Source: Mycolicibacterium goodii | GTDB taxonomy: Bacteria > Actinomycetota > Actinomycetes > Mycobacteriales > Mycobacteriaceae | Reading direction: 5' to 3' | Assembly: GCF_022370755.2 (NCBI RefSeq) | Contig: NZ_CP092364.2 | Location: forward strand, 1,364,001-1,428,000 | DNA length: 64,000 nucleotides | Shown here: one piece after another, positions 18,131 through 26,858 of the stretch | How the letters are laid out: each line of letters opens with the position of its first letter | Numbering within the stretch: the first letter of the stretch is position 1 | The notes under the pieces: generated by a model | Database searches by the model: none | What the model was told of the DNA's origin: nothing | Seen by the model: the letters and a program-made list of their open reading frames with translations, nothing else | Position numbers and translations under genes: made by a program

Positions 18131-18224
18131 TGTGAATTCGCGCCCGCACGGGCGACGTCGCCGCAATCATGCGACCACTATCTGTCCCCGCGACGCCACC
18201 GGCACCGGTTTCGATCAGCGGGAA

Positions 18225-18230
18225 ATTATC
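18225..18230 (-). promoter_or_regulatory. candidate -10 element of the peptide-type ABC importer operon
   Basis: On the minus strand this reads GATAAT, one base from TATAAT. It lies just after the stop of the Eis-like gene, predicting a start near 18218 and an ~88-nt leader before ATG 18130. Confidence 0.4.
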
Positions 18231-18235
18231 CTCTC

Positions 18236-19456
18236 TCAGAACACGATTCCGGCATACGGCGCCTCCGGCACCGCGAACAACCGGTCGGCGGCGTCCACCG
18301 CACCGGTGTTGTCCGCCCGCACGGATCCGGCCAACACGAGGCTGCGCCACGATGATCCGCCCAGCAGCACGGCCCCGAGCGCCTCGACGCCGGCCACGAG
18401 TTGTGCGGGCCGGTCGGTGGCCGTCGCCCCGTCGGGCGCGATCCGGAACGTGCGGGAGTTCTCGGGCAGCAGCGTGTCCTCGATCCGCAGCGTCACCTCG
18501 TCGTCACCGGTGTATGTGCGGGCGACCAGCGCCGCCGCGACATCGACGATGCGCAACCAGGTCTCGTCGCGCACACCGGTGATCCGCGCGGTGCGACGGT
18601 CCGTGAGCAACATCGGCATCGGATCGTCGACGGGCAGCGCCGGAAAGACCACGCGATCGATCAGGTCGAGCTCGAGCAGGTACCGCACCAGGGCCAGGTA
18701 CGCCTCGGAGGTGGGTGCGAACAGGTCGTCGACGACGACGGTGCGCTGGTTGCTGACGAACCAGCCGTCGGTGTCGGCGGCGTGGTAACGGACGAACCCG
18801 GTTTCCGAACCTGGGTCACCTTGCACGGCAACGTAGTTCGGCGCGGACGTGGCCTGCGCCTTGAGTCGCCGGGTATGCCACCACACCGCGGGACGGTCGA
18901 TGGATCCGGGACGCGTGGGCCGGTTGGCGGTGTAGATCTGCGGCAGCAGCTCCCACGACGTGTCGACGTCGACCAGGCGCACCGGGCCACCTCGTGCGAC
19001 ACCGGACCTCAGCGTGGCGCGGCGGACGTCGACCTCGATCGTCGCCGTCGAACTGGCGACGCCGTAGCCGAACCGTTCGTAGATCGTGGCCTCCGATGCG
19101 CGCAGCGTCGCAACGGCCTCGCCGCCATCACGGATCTGCTGCAGTTGCGCGCGCATCAGATCGGTCGCGATCCCGCGGCGTGTGAACGTCGGCAGCACCC
19201 CGACGTGGGTGACCGCGGCATGTGCGAGTTGTTTGCCGCCGGGCAGTGTGAGCGTGCTGGTCTGGGCATCGGTGGTGCCCACGAGTTGGCCGTCGACGAA
19301 GGCGCCGATCGTGCGGCCCGGCTCCATGAGGGTGTGGATCTGGCCCGGCTGCAGATCGGTCAGCTGCGGGAATCCGACCATGGCCGTGCGGAACACGTTG
19401 ATGGCGGTGATCAGCTCGGCCTCGGTGTCGATCACCCGGATCTCGTGCGCGCTCAC
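18236..19456 (-). CDS. Eis-family GNAT N-acetyltransferase
   Basis: A 406-residue protein matching the three-part Eis architecture. The N-terminal GNAT has LAHAAVTHVGVLPTFTRRGIATDLM (acetyl-CoA loop RRGIAT), followed by a degenerate second GNAT and a C-terminal SCP2-like domain. The chain ends in a Phe carboxylate (YAGIVF), which in Eis proteins supplies the catalytic C-terminal base. Eis enzymes are hexamers that acetylate amino groups of aminoglycosides and lysines. It starts at GTG 19456, because the upstream residues are not conserved. Whether this is the eis orthologue or a second family member cannot be decided here. Confidence 0.82.
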   Translation of the reverse strand: MSAHEIRVIDTEAELITAINVFRTAMVGFPQLTDLQPGQIHTLMEPGRTIGAFVDGQLVGTTDAQTSTLTLPGGKQLAHAAVTHVGVLPTFTRRGIATDLMRAQLQQIRDGGEAVATLRASEATIYERFGYGVASSTATIEVDVRRATLRSGVARGGPVRLVDVDTSWELLPQIYTANRPTRPGSIDRPAVWWHTRRLKAQATSAPNYVAVQGDPGSETGFVRYHAADTDGWFVSNQRTVVVDDLFAPTSEAYLALVRYLLELDLIDRVVFPALPVDDPMPMLLTDRRTARITGVRDETWLRIVDVAAALVARTYTGDDEVTLRIEDTLLPENSRTFRIAPDGATATDRPAQLVAGVEALGAVLLGGSSWRSLVLAGSVRADNTGAVDAADRLFAVPEAPYAGIVF

Positions 19457-19644
19457 GGCAGTCCCCGCTCCTGCTCGGCCGGATAGCCACCGGTGACGAT
19501 CTTCGGCAGCAGGCATCCACTCCAGTGATTACTCATCAGCCACGCAACGCTGCCAGCACCGCGCGCCCCCGGCAAGCGATATATCCCGGCTGAGTTTTTC
19601 GGCCGCTGCTCGGCAGAGGGTTCTGCTCGCGGGCCGGAGGCCGC

Positions 19645-21651
19645 CTACATCGGGGCGTTCGCGGGGACGAACACCCCGGAGCTGTCGGCTTCCTCCTCGG
19701 CCCGGATGACGTGCACCACCGCGTTGATCAACGCCAGGTGGGTGAACGCCTGCGGGAAGTTGCCCAGATGCCTGCCGGTCCTCGGCTCGATCTCCTCGGC
19801 GTACAGGTGCAGTGGGCTCGCGAACGACAGCAGGCGTTCACACAGGTGCTTGGCACGGCTGACCTCACCGATCTCCACGAGCGCCGACACGAGCCAGAAC
19901 GAACAGATCGTGAACGTGCCCTCTTCGCCCGACAGGCCGTCGTCGGTCTCTTCCACGCGGTACCGCAGCACGAGCCCTTCCTCGGTGAGCTCGTCGGCGA
20001 TCGCCAGCACGGTCGCGCGCACGCGCGGATCGTCGGCGGGGAGGAACCGGGTCAGCACCGCCAGCAGCAGTGAGGCGTCGAGTGCGTCGTCGCCGTAGCG
20101 CTGCGTCAGCACGCCGCGCTTGTCGACGCCCTTGGCCAGCACGTCGGCCTTGATCTCCTCGGCGATCGCGCGCCACTGCTGCGCGTAGCTCTTCTCGCCC
20201 TGCAATTCCGCGAGCTTGGAGCCGCGGTCCAGCGCAACCCAGCACATGATCTTGCTTGAGGTGAAGTGCTGCGGTTCGCCGCGCACCTCCCAGATACCGC
20301 GATCGGGTTCCTTCCAGTGCTTGATGGCTTCCTCAACCTGGTTCTTGAGCACCGGCCACAGCGCGTCGGGAATCTGCTCGCGCGACTTGGCGTGCAGGTA
20401 CACCGAGTCCAGCATCGTGCCCCAGATGTCGTGCTGGCGTTGGTTGTACGCACCGTTGCCGATGCGCACGGGCCGCGAGTTGTCGTAACCCGACAAGTGG
20501 TGCAGCTCTTCCTCGACCAGGCTGCGTTCACCGCCGACGGCGTACATCACCTGCAGCGGATGGCGTTCGCCGTTGTTGGCGCCCGACACGTCGGCGATGA
20601 ACGAGAAGAAGTCGTCGGCCTCGCGGTCGAGACCCAGGGTGTACAGGCCCCACAATGCGAACGTCGAGTCGCGGATCCAGGAGTACCGGTAGTCCCAGTT
20701 GCGTTCGCCCTGAGGTGTCTCCGGCAGGGACGTGGTCGGTGCGGCGAGCAGCGCCCCGGTCGGGGAGTAGGTCAGGCCCTTGAGCGTCAGCGCGCTGCGC
20801 TGCAGGTACGACCGCCACGGATGGTCGGGGAAGTCTCCGACGTTGATCCACTGGCGCCACGCCTCGCTGGTCTTCCACATCTTGTCGGCGGCCTCATCGT
20901 AGGTCTGTGGCGCCGGATGCTTGGACCAACTCAGGGCCACGAACACATTGTCGCCCTCGGTGAGCCGGGTACGGGCCCTCGCCTCGCGGCCCTCGATGCC
21001 GATGCGCAGGTTCGTGGTGAGACGCAGGGTCGGGTGGGAATCTGGGTTGCGGCTCGCACGGGCGATCGCCTCGCCGTACGCCGGGCCCGAGTACTCCCAC
21101 GCCGCGCTGGCCCGGTGGTAGTCGAACGCCGGTTCGCAGCTCATGACGAGCTCGACGGTCCCGCTCACGCACCGCACGGTGCGCAGCAGGATGTGCTCGG
21201 CGTCCCAGTCCATCGGGGTGCGGCGATGGGTCCGCGACCGCGTCTCGATGTCATGCCACGGCCCCATGACCAGCGCGTCGCGCACGATCAGCCAACCCGT
21301 GTGTGTCTGCCACGTGGTCTCCAGGATGAGGCTGCCGGGGAGATAACGCCGGGCCGCGGGGACGCTCACGCCGTAAGGACCGAGGCGGAAATGGCCGGCG
21401 CCGCGGTCCAGGATGGCGCCGAAGACGCTGGGGGAGTCCGGCCGGGGAACACACAGCCATTCGACCGATCCGGCCGAGCTGATCAGGCAGGTGTTCTCGC
21501 AGTCGGAGAGAAAGCCGTAGTCGGCGATCGGCGGAAACGGATTCCGCAGCGTCGGGCCCGCGGAGTAAGGCACCGGAGCAGTGACAGTCAGCGGGCCGTC
21601 GGCCGTCTTCCTGTCCGCACCATCGGTGGGCTCGGTCTGTTGCAGAACCAT
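19645..21651 (-). CDS. glycoside hydrolase family 15 protein, probable trehalase
   Basis: A 668-residue cytoplasmic enzyme. The N-terminal beta-sandwich begins with [20 protein letters not shown] and is followed by an (alpha/alpha)6 barrel. The barrel carries [22 protein letters not shown] and the distal acidic motif [26 protein letters not shown], the two catalytic Glu regions of GH15. Mycobacterial members at this locus (M. smegmatis and Rv2402) hydrolyse alpha,alpha-trehalose to glucose rather than starch. Three in-frame ATGs (21651, 21660, 21663) are possible, and I chose the most downstream. The promoter is probably TAACTT on the minus strand at 21708-21713. It is divergent from a small membrane-protein operon. 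Confidence 0.87.
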   Translation of the reverse strand: MVLQQTEPTDGADRKTADGPLTVTAPVPYSAGPTLRNPFPPIADYGFLSDCENTCLISSAGSVEWLCVPRPDSPSVFGAILDRGAGHFRLGPYGVSVPAARRYLPGSLILETTWQTHTGWLIVRDALVMGPWHDIETRSRTHRRTPMDWDAEHILLRTVRCVSGTVELVMSCEPAFDYHRASAAWEYSGPAYGEAIARASRNPDSHPTLRLTTNLRIGIEGREARARTRLTEGDNVFVALSWSKHPAPQTYDEAADKMWKTSEAWRQWINVGDFPDHPWRSYLQRSALTLKGLTYSPTGALLAAPTTSLPETPQGERNWDYRYSWIRDSTFALWGLYTLGLDREADDFFSFIADVSGANNGERHPLQVMYAVGGERSLVEEELHHLSGYDNSRPVRIGNGAYNQRQHDIWGTMLDSVYLHAKSREQIPDALWPVLKNQVEEAIKHWKEPDRGIWEVRGEPQHFTSSKIMCWVALDRGSKLAELQGEKSYAQQWRAIAEEIKADVLAKGVDKRGVLTQRYGDDALDASLLLAVLTRFLPADDPRVRATVLAIADELTEEGLVLRYRVEETDDGLSGEEGTFTICSFWLVSALVEIGEVSRAKHLCERLLSFASPLHLYAEEIEPRTGRHLGNFPQAFTHLALINAVVHVIRAEEEADSSGVFVPANAPM

Positions 21652-21744
21652 GCAGCACATCATCGACTGCGGAGATGCGCCGCGTCTACCCGGAACGGAC
21701 GTGTCGAAAGTTACTGGCGGGACGGGACGAGTTTTGCCATCGCC

Positions 21745-21750
21745 TACGCT
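21745..21750 (+). promoter_or_regulatory. -10 element of a leaderless promoter for the small membrane-protein genes
   Basis: TACGCT, a 6-nt spacer, then ATG 21757. No SD is present. Same hexamer and spacing as the 62466 promoter in this window. Confidence 0.6.
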
Positions 21751-21756
21751 TGCCTC

Positions 21757-21957
21757 ATGGGCGCGATCCTGAATTGGTGGGACGGCGTTGAGCTGTGGCT
21801 GACGGGGCTGCCCTTCGTGGCGCAGACCGCGGTCGTGATGCCGGTGGTGCTGGCGTTGGCGTACGGCATCGCGCTCGTGCTCGACGGTGCGCTCGCCCAG
21901 GGTGTGCAGGGGCTTCGGCGGTTGCGGCGCGATTCGACGGACGCGGGATCGAAATGA
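21757..21957 (+). CDS. small single-pass membrane protein (Rv2401A-like position)
   Basis: 66 residues: a short amphipathic start (MGAILNWWDGVELWLTGLPF), one strongly hydrophobic helix (about residues 22-43), then a basic tail (RRLRRD). The predicted leaderless start and ATGA overlap with a second tiny membrane ORF support expression. M. tuberculosis also has a small membrane protein between trehalase and subI. Function unknown. Confidence 0.6.
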   Translation: MGAILNWWDGVELWLTGLPFVAQTAVVMPVVLALAYGIALVLDGALAQGVQGLRRLRRDSTDAGSK

Positions 21958-22040
21958 CCGGGATGCCGCGGTCACGGGTGACGTTGGTGCTGGTCATCCT
22001 CGTGCTGCTCGTCATCGTCATGTGGTTTCTCACCCGCTGA
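21954..22040 (+). CDS. 28-residue hydrophobic membrane peptide
   Basis: It starts with ATGA overlapping the stop of the 66-residue membrane protein. The sequence is a basic N-terminus (MTGMPRSR) and a single helix of V/L/I residues ending in WFLTR, an ideal one-pass insertion. Overlap and position imply translational coupling, so the two peptides may work together. Too short for homology-based assignment. Confidence 0.45.
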   Translation: MTGMPRSRVTLVLVILVLLVIVMWFLTR

Positions 22041-22077
22041 GGTCCCCTCTCGGCGCGGCGAGCGCTCTCATCTCTGT

Positions 22078-22083
22078 TATTCT
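22078..22083 (+). promoter_or_regulatory. -10 element driving the cysteine leader ORF and sulfate transport operon
   Basis: TATTCT (TANNNT) ends 7 nt before ATG 22091. The mRNA should start at this ATG and carry the leader ORF plus subI-cysT-cysW-cysA. Confidence 0.65.
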
Positions 22084-22090
22084 TCGCGCC

Positions 22091-22183
22091 ATGCACGCGG
22101 CCGCCAGCGCTACGGGAAGCCACATCGTGGTGCTTCCTGCTGCCGGTTTCCGCGTTGTCGCCGATGCTCACTGTTGTCGCTGA
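22091..22183 (+). CDS. leaderless cysteine-sensing leader ORF upstream of subI
   Basis: A 30-codon ORF whose product ends in HCCR, with tandem TGT TGT codons at 22172-22177. A -10 sits at leaderless distance. The stop codon (22181-22183) lies in the left arm of a 12-bp hairpin, and the subI ribosome-binding site is further downstream in a second predicted structure. In M. smegmatis, leaderless polycysteine short ORFs before sulfur operons are known to act as attenuators. When charged Cys-tRNA is scarce the ribosome stalls and frees the downstream RBS. The peptide itself probably has no function. Confidence 0.7.
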   Translation: MHAAASATGSHIVVLPAAGFRVVADAHCCR

Positions 22184-22211
22184 CCCCAACCCGTCCGCGG
22201 TTCGGGGTCAG
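22180..22211 (+). promoter_or_regulatory. hairpin overlapping the leader-ORF stop codon
   Basis: CTGACCCC (22180-22187) pairs with GGGGTCAG (22204-22211). Inside it AACC (22188-22191) pairs with GGTT (22199-22202), leaving one bulged C and a 7-nt loop. A ribosome paused on the Cys codons would cover the left arm and stop it forming. There is no U-tract, so it is more likely part of translational control than an intrinsic terminator. Confidence 0.6.
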
Positions 22212-22236
22212 TCGTGGCTGATCGTTTGCCAAGAGA

Positions 22237-22306
22237 ACTGATCCATCTGCCCTTCCGCTGTGACGGTTCACCCCTGTCCCCAGCCCCAGAAGGAAGGTCG
22301 ATCAGT
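22237..22306 (+). promoter_or_regulatory. predicted RBS- and start-codon-hiding structure of subI
   Basis: Two nested complementary pairs are seen. ACTGATC (22237-22243) pairs with GATCAGT (22300-22306), which includes the first two bases of the subI GTG. CCTTCC (22251-22256) pairs with GGAAGG (22292-22297), the SD sequence. Together they would block initiation unless upstream structure or a stalled ribosome rearranges the leader. A second CTGATC copy at 22218-22223 offers an alternative partner. Confidence 0.5.
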
Positions 22307-23357
22307 GCCCACCGACAAGTCCACATCCAGGTTCTGGCCAGTTCTCTCCAAAGCCGTCGTGCTCGCCGCCGTCGGCGTCCTTGCCGTTGGCTGCGGCGGC
22401 GGCGCGAGTGACGTCGCGGGCGGCGACGGCGGTGACGACGCGGCAGCCGACACGACGCTGACACTGGTCGCCTACGCGGTGCCCGAACCGGGCTGGAGCA
22501 AGATCATCCCGGCGTTCACCGCCACCGAGGAAGGCAAGGGCGTCGCCGTGCGCACGTCCTACGGCGCCTCTGGCGACCAGTCGCGCGCCGTCGTCGACGG
22601 CAAGCCGGCCGACATCGTGAACTTCTCGGTCGAGCCCGACATCACGCGGCTGGTCAAGGCGGGCAAGGTCGCCGAGGACTGGAACGCCGGCGTCACCAAG
22701 GGCACGCCGTTCGGCTCGGTGGTTTCGCTGGTGGTACGCCAGGGCAACCCGAAGGGCATCAAGGACTGGGACGACTTGCTGCAGCCTGGACTCGAGGTGG
22801 TCACCCCGAGCCCGCTGAGTTCGGGTTCGGCCAAGTGGAACCTCTTGGCGCCGTACGCCGCGAAGAGCAACGGCGGCCAGAATCCCGATGCGGGCATCGA
22901 CTTCGTCAACAAGCTGGTCACCGAGCACGTCAAGACCCGTCCGGGATCGGGCCGTGAGGCCACCGACGTGTTCCTGCAGGGCACCGGCGACGTACTGATC
23001 AGCTACGAGAACGAGGCGATCTACGTCGAGCGCCAGGGTAAGCCCGTCGAGCACGTCAACCCGCCGCAGACCTTCAAGATCGAGAACCCCGTCGCGGTCG
23101 TCAACACCACGGCGCACGCGGAGGCGGCCAACGCGCTGAAGAACTTCCTGTTCACCCCGGAGGGCCAGAAGATCTGGGCCGAGGCAGGCTTCCGACCCGT
23201 CGACCCGGCCGTCGCCGAGGAGTTCACCGCGGACTTCCCGACGCCCGAGAAGCTGTGGACGATCGACGACCTCGGCGGCTGGGACGCGGTCGATCCGGCG
23301 CTGTTCGACAAGGACAACGGCACCATCACGAAGATCTACAAGCAGGCGACTGGATGA
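22305..23357 (+). CDS. subI: sulfate ABC transporter substrate-binding lipoprotein
   Basis: A 350-residue lipoprotein (lipobox LAVGC) of the sulfate/thiosulfate-binding family. Landmarks are LTLVAYAVPEPGWSKIIPAF, YGASGDQSRAVVDGKPADIVNFS, LSSGSAKWNLLAPYAA and GDVLISYENEAIYVERQG. It captures sulfate outside the membrane for CysTW. The start is GTG 22305 preceded by AAGGAAGG at ideal spacing. The first gene after the cysteine leader ORF, it overlaps cysT by ATGA. Expression should rise when cysteine is low. Confidence 0.93.
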   Translation: MPTDKSTSRFWPVLSKAVVLAAVGVLAVGCGGGASDVAGGDGGDDAAADTTLTLVAYAVPEPGWSKIIPAFTATEEGKGVAVRTSYGASGDQSRAVVDGKPADIVNFSVEPDITRLVKAGKVAEDWNAGVTKGTPFGSVVSLVVRQGNPKGIKDWDDLLQPGLEVVTPSPLSSGSAKWNLLAPYAAKSNGGQNPDAGIDFVNKLVTEHVKTRPGSGREATDVFLQGTGDVLISYENEAIYVERQGKPVEHVNPPQTFKIENPVAVVNTTAHAEAANALKNFLFTPEGQKIWAEAGFRPVDPAVAEEFTADFPTPEKLWTIDDLGGWDAVDPALFDKDNGTITKIYKQATG

Positions 23358-24211
23358 CCGCACCCGCGGAGGCGTCGACGACTGCGCCGGGGGTTTCCGC
23401 TCCCGGCGCGCGTCGTGGGCGCTACGGCAGTACCTCGCTGCGCGTCGGGGCGGCGTCGATCTGGCTGAGCGTCATCGTGCTCCTGCCGCTGGCGGCGATC
23501 CTGTGGCAGGCCGCGGGCGGCGGCTGGGACGCCTTCTGGCGGGCGGTCACCTCCAACGCGGCGGTGGACAGCTTCCAGGTGACCCTGACGATCTCGGCCG
23601 GCGTCACGCTCGTGAACACGGTGTTCGGCCTGCTGGTCGCGTGGGTGCTGACCCGCGACGAGTTCGCGGGCAAGCGCATCGTCGACTCGGTCATCGATCT
23701 GCCGTTCGCACTGCCGACGATCGTGGCCAGCCTGGTGATGCTGGCCCTGTACGGCCCTGCCAGCCCGGTCGACCTGCATCTGCAGCACACCAAGTGGGGT
23801 GTCGGCATCGCACTGCTGTTCGTGACGCTGCCGTTCGTGGTGCGCTCGGTTCAGCCCGTGCTGCTCGAACTCGACCGTGAGGTCGAGGAGGCCGCGGCGT
23901 CCCTTGGCGCCAACAACCGCACCATCTTCCTGCGGGTGATCCTGCCCGCTCTGCTGCCCGCCCTGTTGTCGGGGGCCGGCCTCGCATTCTCCCGTGCGAT
24001 CGGTGAATTCGGATCCGTGGTGCTGATCGGCGGCGCGGTGCCCGGCAGGACCGAGGTGTCGTCGCAGTGGATCCGCACCCTCATCGAGAACGACGACCGC
24101 ACCGGTGCCGCGGCGATCTCGATTGTGCTGCTGGTCATCTCGTTCGCGGTGTTGTTCGTGCTGCGGGCCGTGGGCTCGCGCGCCGCCAAACGTGAGGAGC
24201 TCCAGGGATGA
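23354..24211 (+). CDS. cysT: sulfate ABC transporter permease CysT (CysU)
   Basis: A 285-residue membrane protein with about six helices. It has the CysT signature loops (VSLAVLWQ-like region [50 protein letters not shown]) and the EAA loop ([46 protein letters not shown]). The start is ATG 23354 overlapping the subI stop. It forms the sulfate channel with CysW. Confidence 0.93.
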   Translation: [285 protein letters not shown]

Positions 24212-25032
24212 CACTCTCACCGGTGATGCGCAACCTGCTGCGTTACGTGGCGTTGGCCTACATCCTGGTGCTCGTCATCGTGCCGGTGGGGCTGATCCTG
24301 TGGCGCACGTTCTCCCCGGGCATCGGCACCTTCTTGACGTCGGTGTCCACGCCCGCGGCGATCTCGGCGCTGAACCTGTCGCTGCTCGTGGTCGCGATCG
24401 TGGTGCCGCTGAACGTGTTGTTCGGCGTCCCCACCGCCCTGGTGTTGGCCCGCAACAAGTTCCGCGGCAAGAGCGCGTTGCAGGCCGTCATCGACCTGCC
24501 GTTCGCGGTGTCGCCCGTGGTGGTCGGCGTCGCGCTGATCCTGCTGTGGGGTTCGGCCGGCTTGTTCGGCTTCGTCGAGAACAATCTGGGGTTGAAGATC
24601 ATCTTCGGGTTGCCCGGCATCGTGCTCGCGAGCATCTTCGTGACGGTGCCGTTCGTCATCCGCGAGGTGGAACCGGTGCTCCACGAGATCGGCACGGATC
24701 AGGAGGAAGCCGCGGCCACTCTGGGATCCACGTGGTGGCAGACCTTCTGGCGCATCACCTTGCCGTCGATCCGCTGGGGTCTGACCTACGGTGTCGTGCT
24801 GACGATCGCGCGTACGCTCGGCGAGTTCGGCGCCGTGATCATGGTGTCGTCCAATCTGCCAGGCACCTCGCAGACGCTGACGCTGCTGGTGGCCGATCGG
24901 TACAACCGCGGCACCGCCGAATCCGTGTACGGCGCATACGCCATATCGACGTTGCTCATGGCGGTCGCGGTCGTGGTCCTGGTGGCCCAGGTGCTTCTTG
25001 ACAAGCGCCGCGCCAAGGCCGAACAGTCTTAG
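24208..25032 (+). CDS. cysW: sulfate ABC transporter permease CysW
   Basis: A 274-residue permease paralogous to CysT, with [36 protein letters not shown] and the EAA loop ([29 protein letters not shown]...[19 protein letters not shown]). It overlaps cysT by ATGA. The order subI-cysT-cysW-cysA is that of M. tuberculosis Rv2400c-Rv2397c. Confidence 0.93.
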
Positions 25033-25046
25033 AAGGGGTGAGGGCC

Positions 25047-26120
25047 ATGACTGAATCCGACAAGAGCGCGATCGTGGTGCGCGGTGCCAACAAGCACTAC
25101 GGCGATTTCGCGGCGCTCGACAACATCGACTTCGAGGTGCCCGCCGGCTCGCTGACCGCACTGCTCGGCCCGAGCGGCTCGGGTAAGTCGACGCTGCTGC
25201 GGGCGATCGCGGGACTGGACCAGCCCGATTCGGGCACCATCACCATCAACGGGCGCGACGTGACCGGCGTGCCGCCGCAGCAACGCGGCATCGGGTTCGT
25301 GTTCCAGCATTACGCGGCGTTCAAGCATCTCTCGGTGCGCGACAACGTGGCGTTCGGCCTCAAGATCCGCAAGCGTCCCAAGGCCGAGATCACCGAACGC
25401 GTCGACAACCTTCTGGAAGTGGTGGGGTTGAGTGGTTTCCAGAACCGCTACCCCAATCAGCTCTCGGGTGGTCAGCGTCAGCGCATGGCGCTCGCGCGCG
25501 CACTCGCGGTCGACCCGCAGGTGCTGCTGCTCGACGAACCGTTCGGCGCGCTGGACGCCAAGGTTCGTGACGACCTGCGGACGTGGCTGCGTCGCCTGCA
25601 CGACGAGGTACACGTCACCACGGTGCTGGTGACGCACGATCAGTCCGAGGCGCTCGACGTCGCCGACCGCATCGCGGTGCTCAACAAGGGGAGGATCGAG
25701 CAGGTTGGAACCCCGACCGAGGTGTACGACCAACCGGCCAACGCGTTCGTGATGTCGTTCCTCGGGGCGGTTTCGGAGATCAACGGAATCCTGGTGCGCC
25801 CGCACGACATCCGCGTGGGCCGCAGCCCGGAGATGTCGATCGCCGCAGACGACGGCACCGCCGAGGTCACCGGTGTGCTGCGCGCGACGATCGACCGCAT
25901 CGTGATGCTGGGTTTCGAGGTTCGCGTCGAGCTCACCAGCGCCGCATCCCACATCCCGTTCACCGCGCAGATCACACGAGGCGACGCCGAGGCACTCGGA
26001 TTGAAAGAGGGCGACACCGTGTACGTGCGCGCGACGCGTGTGCCGCACATCGCCGGCGAGGTCCAGGTGGCGCGCACCCTCGACAACGCGAACGCCGACG
26101 CCGCCCTGACGTCCAGCTGA
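25047..26120 (+). CDS. cysA: sulfate ABC transporter ATP-binding protein CysA
   Basis: A 357-residue ATPase with Walker A (GPSGSGKST), Q-loop, signature ([16 protein letters not shown]), Walker B ([15 protein letters not shown]) and switch His ([13 protein letters not shown]). The C-terminal TOBE-like regulatory domain follows (about residues 240-345). ATG 25047 is chosen because AAGGGGTGA precedes it by ~6 nt; GTG 25038 is the alternative. It is the last gene of the sulfate import operon and converges on che1, with only 24 bp between stops. Confidence 0.92.
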   Translation: MTESDKSAIVVRGANKHYGDFAALDNIDFEVPAGSLTALLGPSGSGKSTLLRAIAGLDQPDSGTITINGRDVTGVPPQQRGIGFVFQHYAAFKHLSVRDNVAFGLKIRKRPKAEITERVDNLLEVVGLSGFQNRYPNQLSGGQRQRMALARALAVDPQVLLLDEPFGALDAKVRDDLRTWLRRLHDEVHVTTVLVTHDQSEALDVADRIAVLNKGRIEQVGTPTEVYDQPANAFVMSFLGAVSEINGILVRPHDIRVGRSPEMSIAADDGTAEVTGVLRATIDRIVMLGFEVRVELTSAASHIPFTAQITRGDAEALGLKEGDTVYVRATRVPHIAGEVQVARTLDNANADAALTSS

Positions 26121-26144
26121 TCTCGGCGAAAGCGGCGGGGAGAT

Positions 26145-26858
26145 CTAGGCGGCGAAACCGGCGGTGCGGGCCGCGAGTGCTTCCTCGTAACGGTCGAGCA
26201 CCGTGGCCGCGACCAGCCGGTGCGGCCCGAGCGGCTCGGCCATCGGAATACCTTCGCGGCGTGCGTATTCGGCGACACGGTCGGTGATGCAGCCATGCGC
26301 CAGGAACCACGGGGCGATCACCAGGCGTGTCGCGCCCCTGGCCCGCAACTGCTCGACGGCCTCGTCGACCGACGGGGTCTGCCCCGTCGCGAACGCGACA
26401 TGCGTGCCGACCCAGCGCGTGCCCTCGGCGAGGTCGGCCGCCAACGCCGCGGTACGTGCATTGGCCTCGGCATGGGAGGACCCGACGCCGGTGAGCACCA
26501 CCCCGAGGCTCGAATCGAAGCGCGAAACCCCAAGGGCGGTGAGGCGTTCCCGCATCACCTGCAGCAGACGCGGATCGTTGCCGAGCACGTCGGCACGCAC
26601 CACGTCGGCACCGGTCTGCGCGATCAATGCCGGGATGTCGACGCGCGCGTGATAGGCGTTGGCCAGCAGCAGTGGCACCACCACCGAGCCCGATTCGACC
26701 GTCGTGAGCACGTCGGCCAGATTCGGATCGTTCTGTTCACAGAAAGCGACCCGCACGTCGGTGTCGGGGAGCAGGCGTCGCACATGCCCGGCGATCGCCC
26801 GGGCATTGGCCGACGAACGCGGATCCGCGCTGCCGTGTGCGGTGAGGACGAGCGTCAC
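26145..26858 (-). CDS. che1: sirohydrochlorin ferrochelatase-like protein (CbiX/SirB family)
   Basis: A 237-residue protein with two CbiX-like halves. It opens with LTAHGSADPRSS, the metal-binding His motif of sirohydrochlorin chelatases. A second motif is seen at TGVGSSHAEAN, and HVAFATGQTPSVDEAVEQLRARGA follows. It would insert Fe2+ into sirohydrochlorin to make sirohaem for the sulfite reductase two genes upstream, matching che1 (Rv2393). GTG 26858 overlaps the cysH stop (GTGA). ATG 26876 is a possible longer start. Confidence 0.85.
   Translation of the reverse strand: MTLVLTAHGSADPRSSANARAIAGHVRRLLPDTDVRVAFCEQNDPNLADVLTTVESGSVVVPLLLANAYHARVDIPALIAQTGADVVRADVLGNDPRLLQVMRERLTALGVSRFDSSLGVVLTGVGSSHAEANARTAALAADLAEGTRWVGTHVAFATGQTPSVDEAVEQLRARGATRLVIAPWFLAHGCITDRVAEYARREGIPMAEPLGPHRLVAATVLDRYEEALAARTAGFAA

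Noticed and set aside
22180-22211. Hairpin before subI as an intrinsic transcription terminator
   Set aside because: No U-tract follows, and its left arm contains the leader-ORF stop codon, which fits ribosome-controlled RNA folding better.
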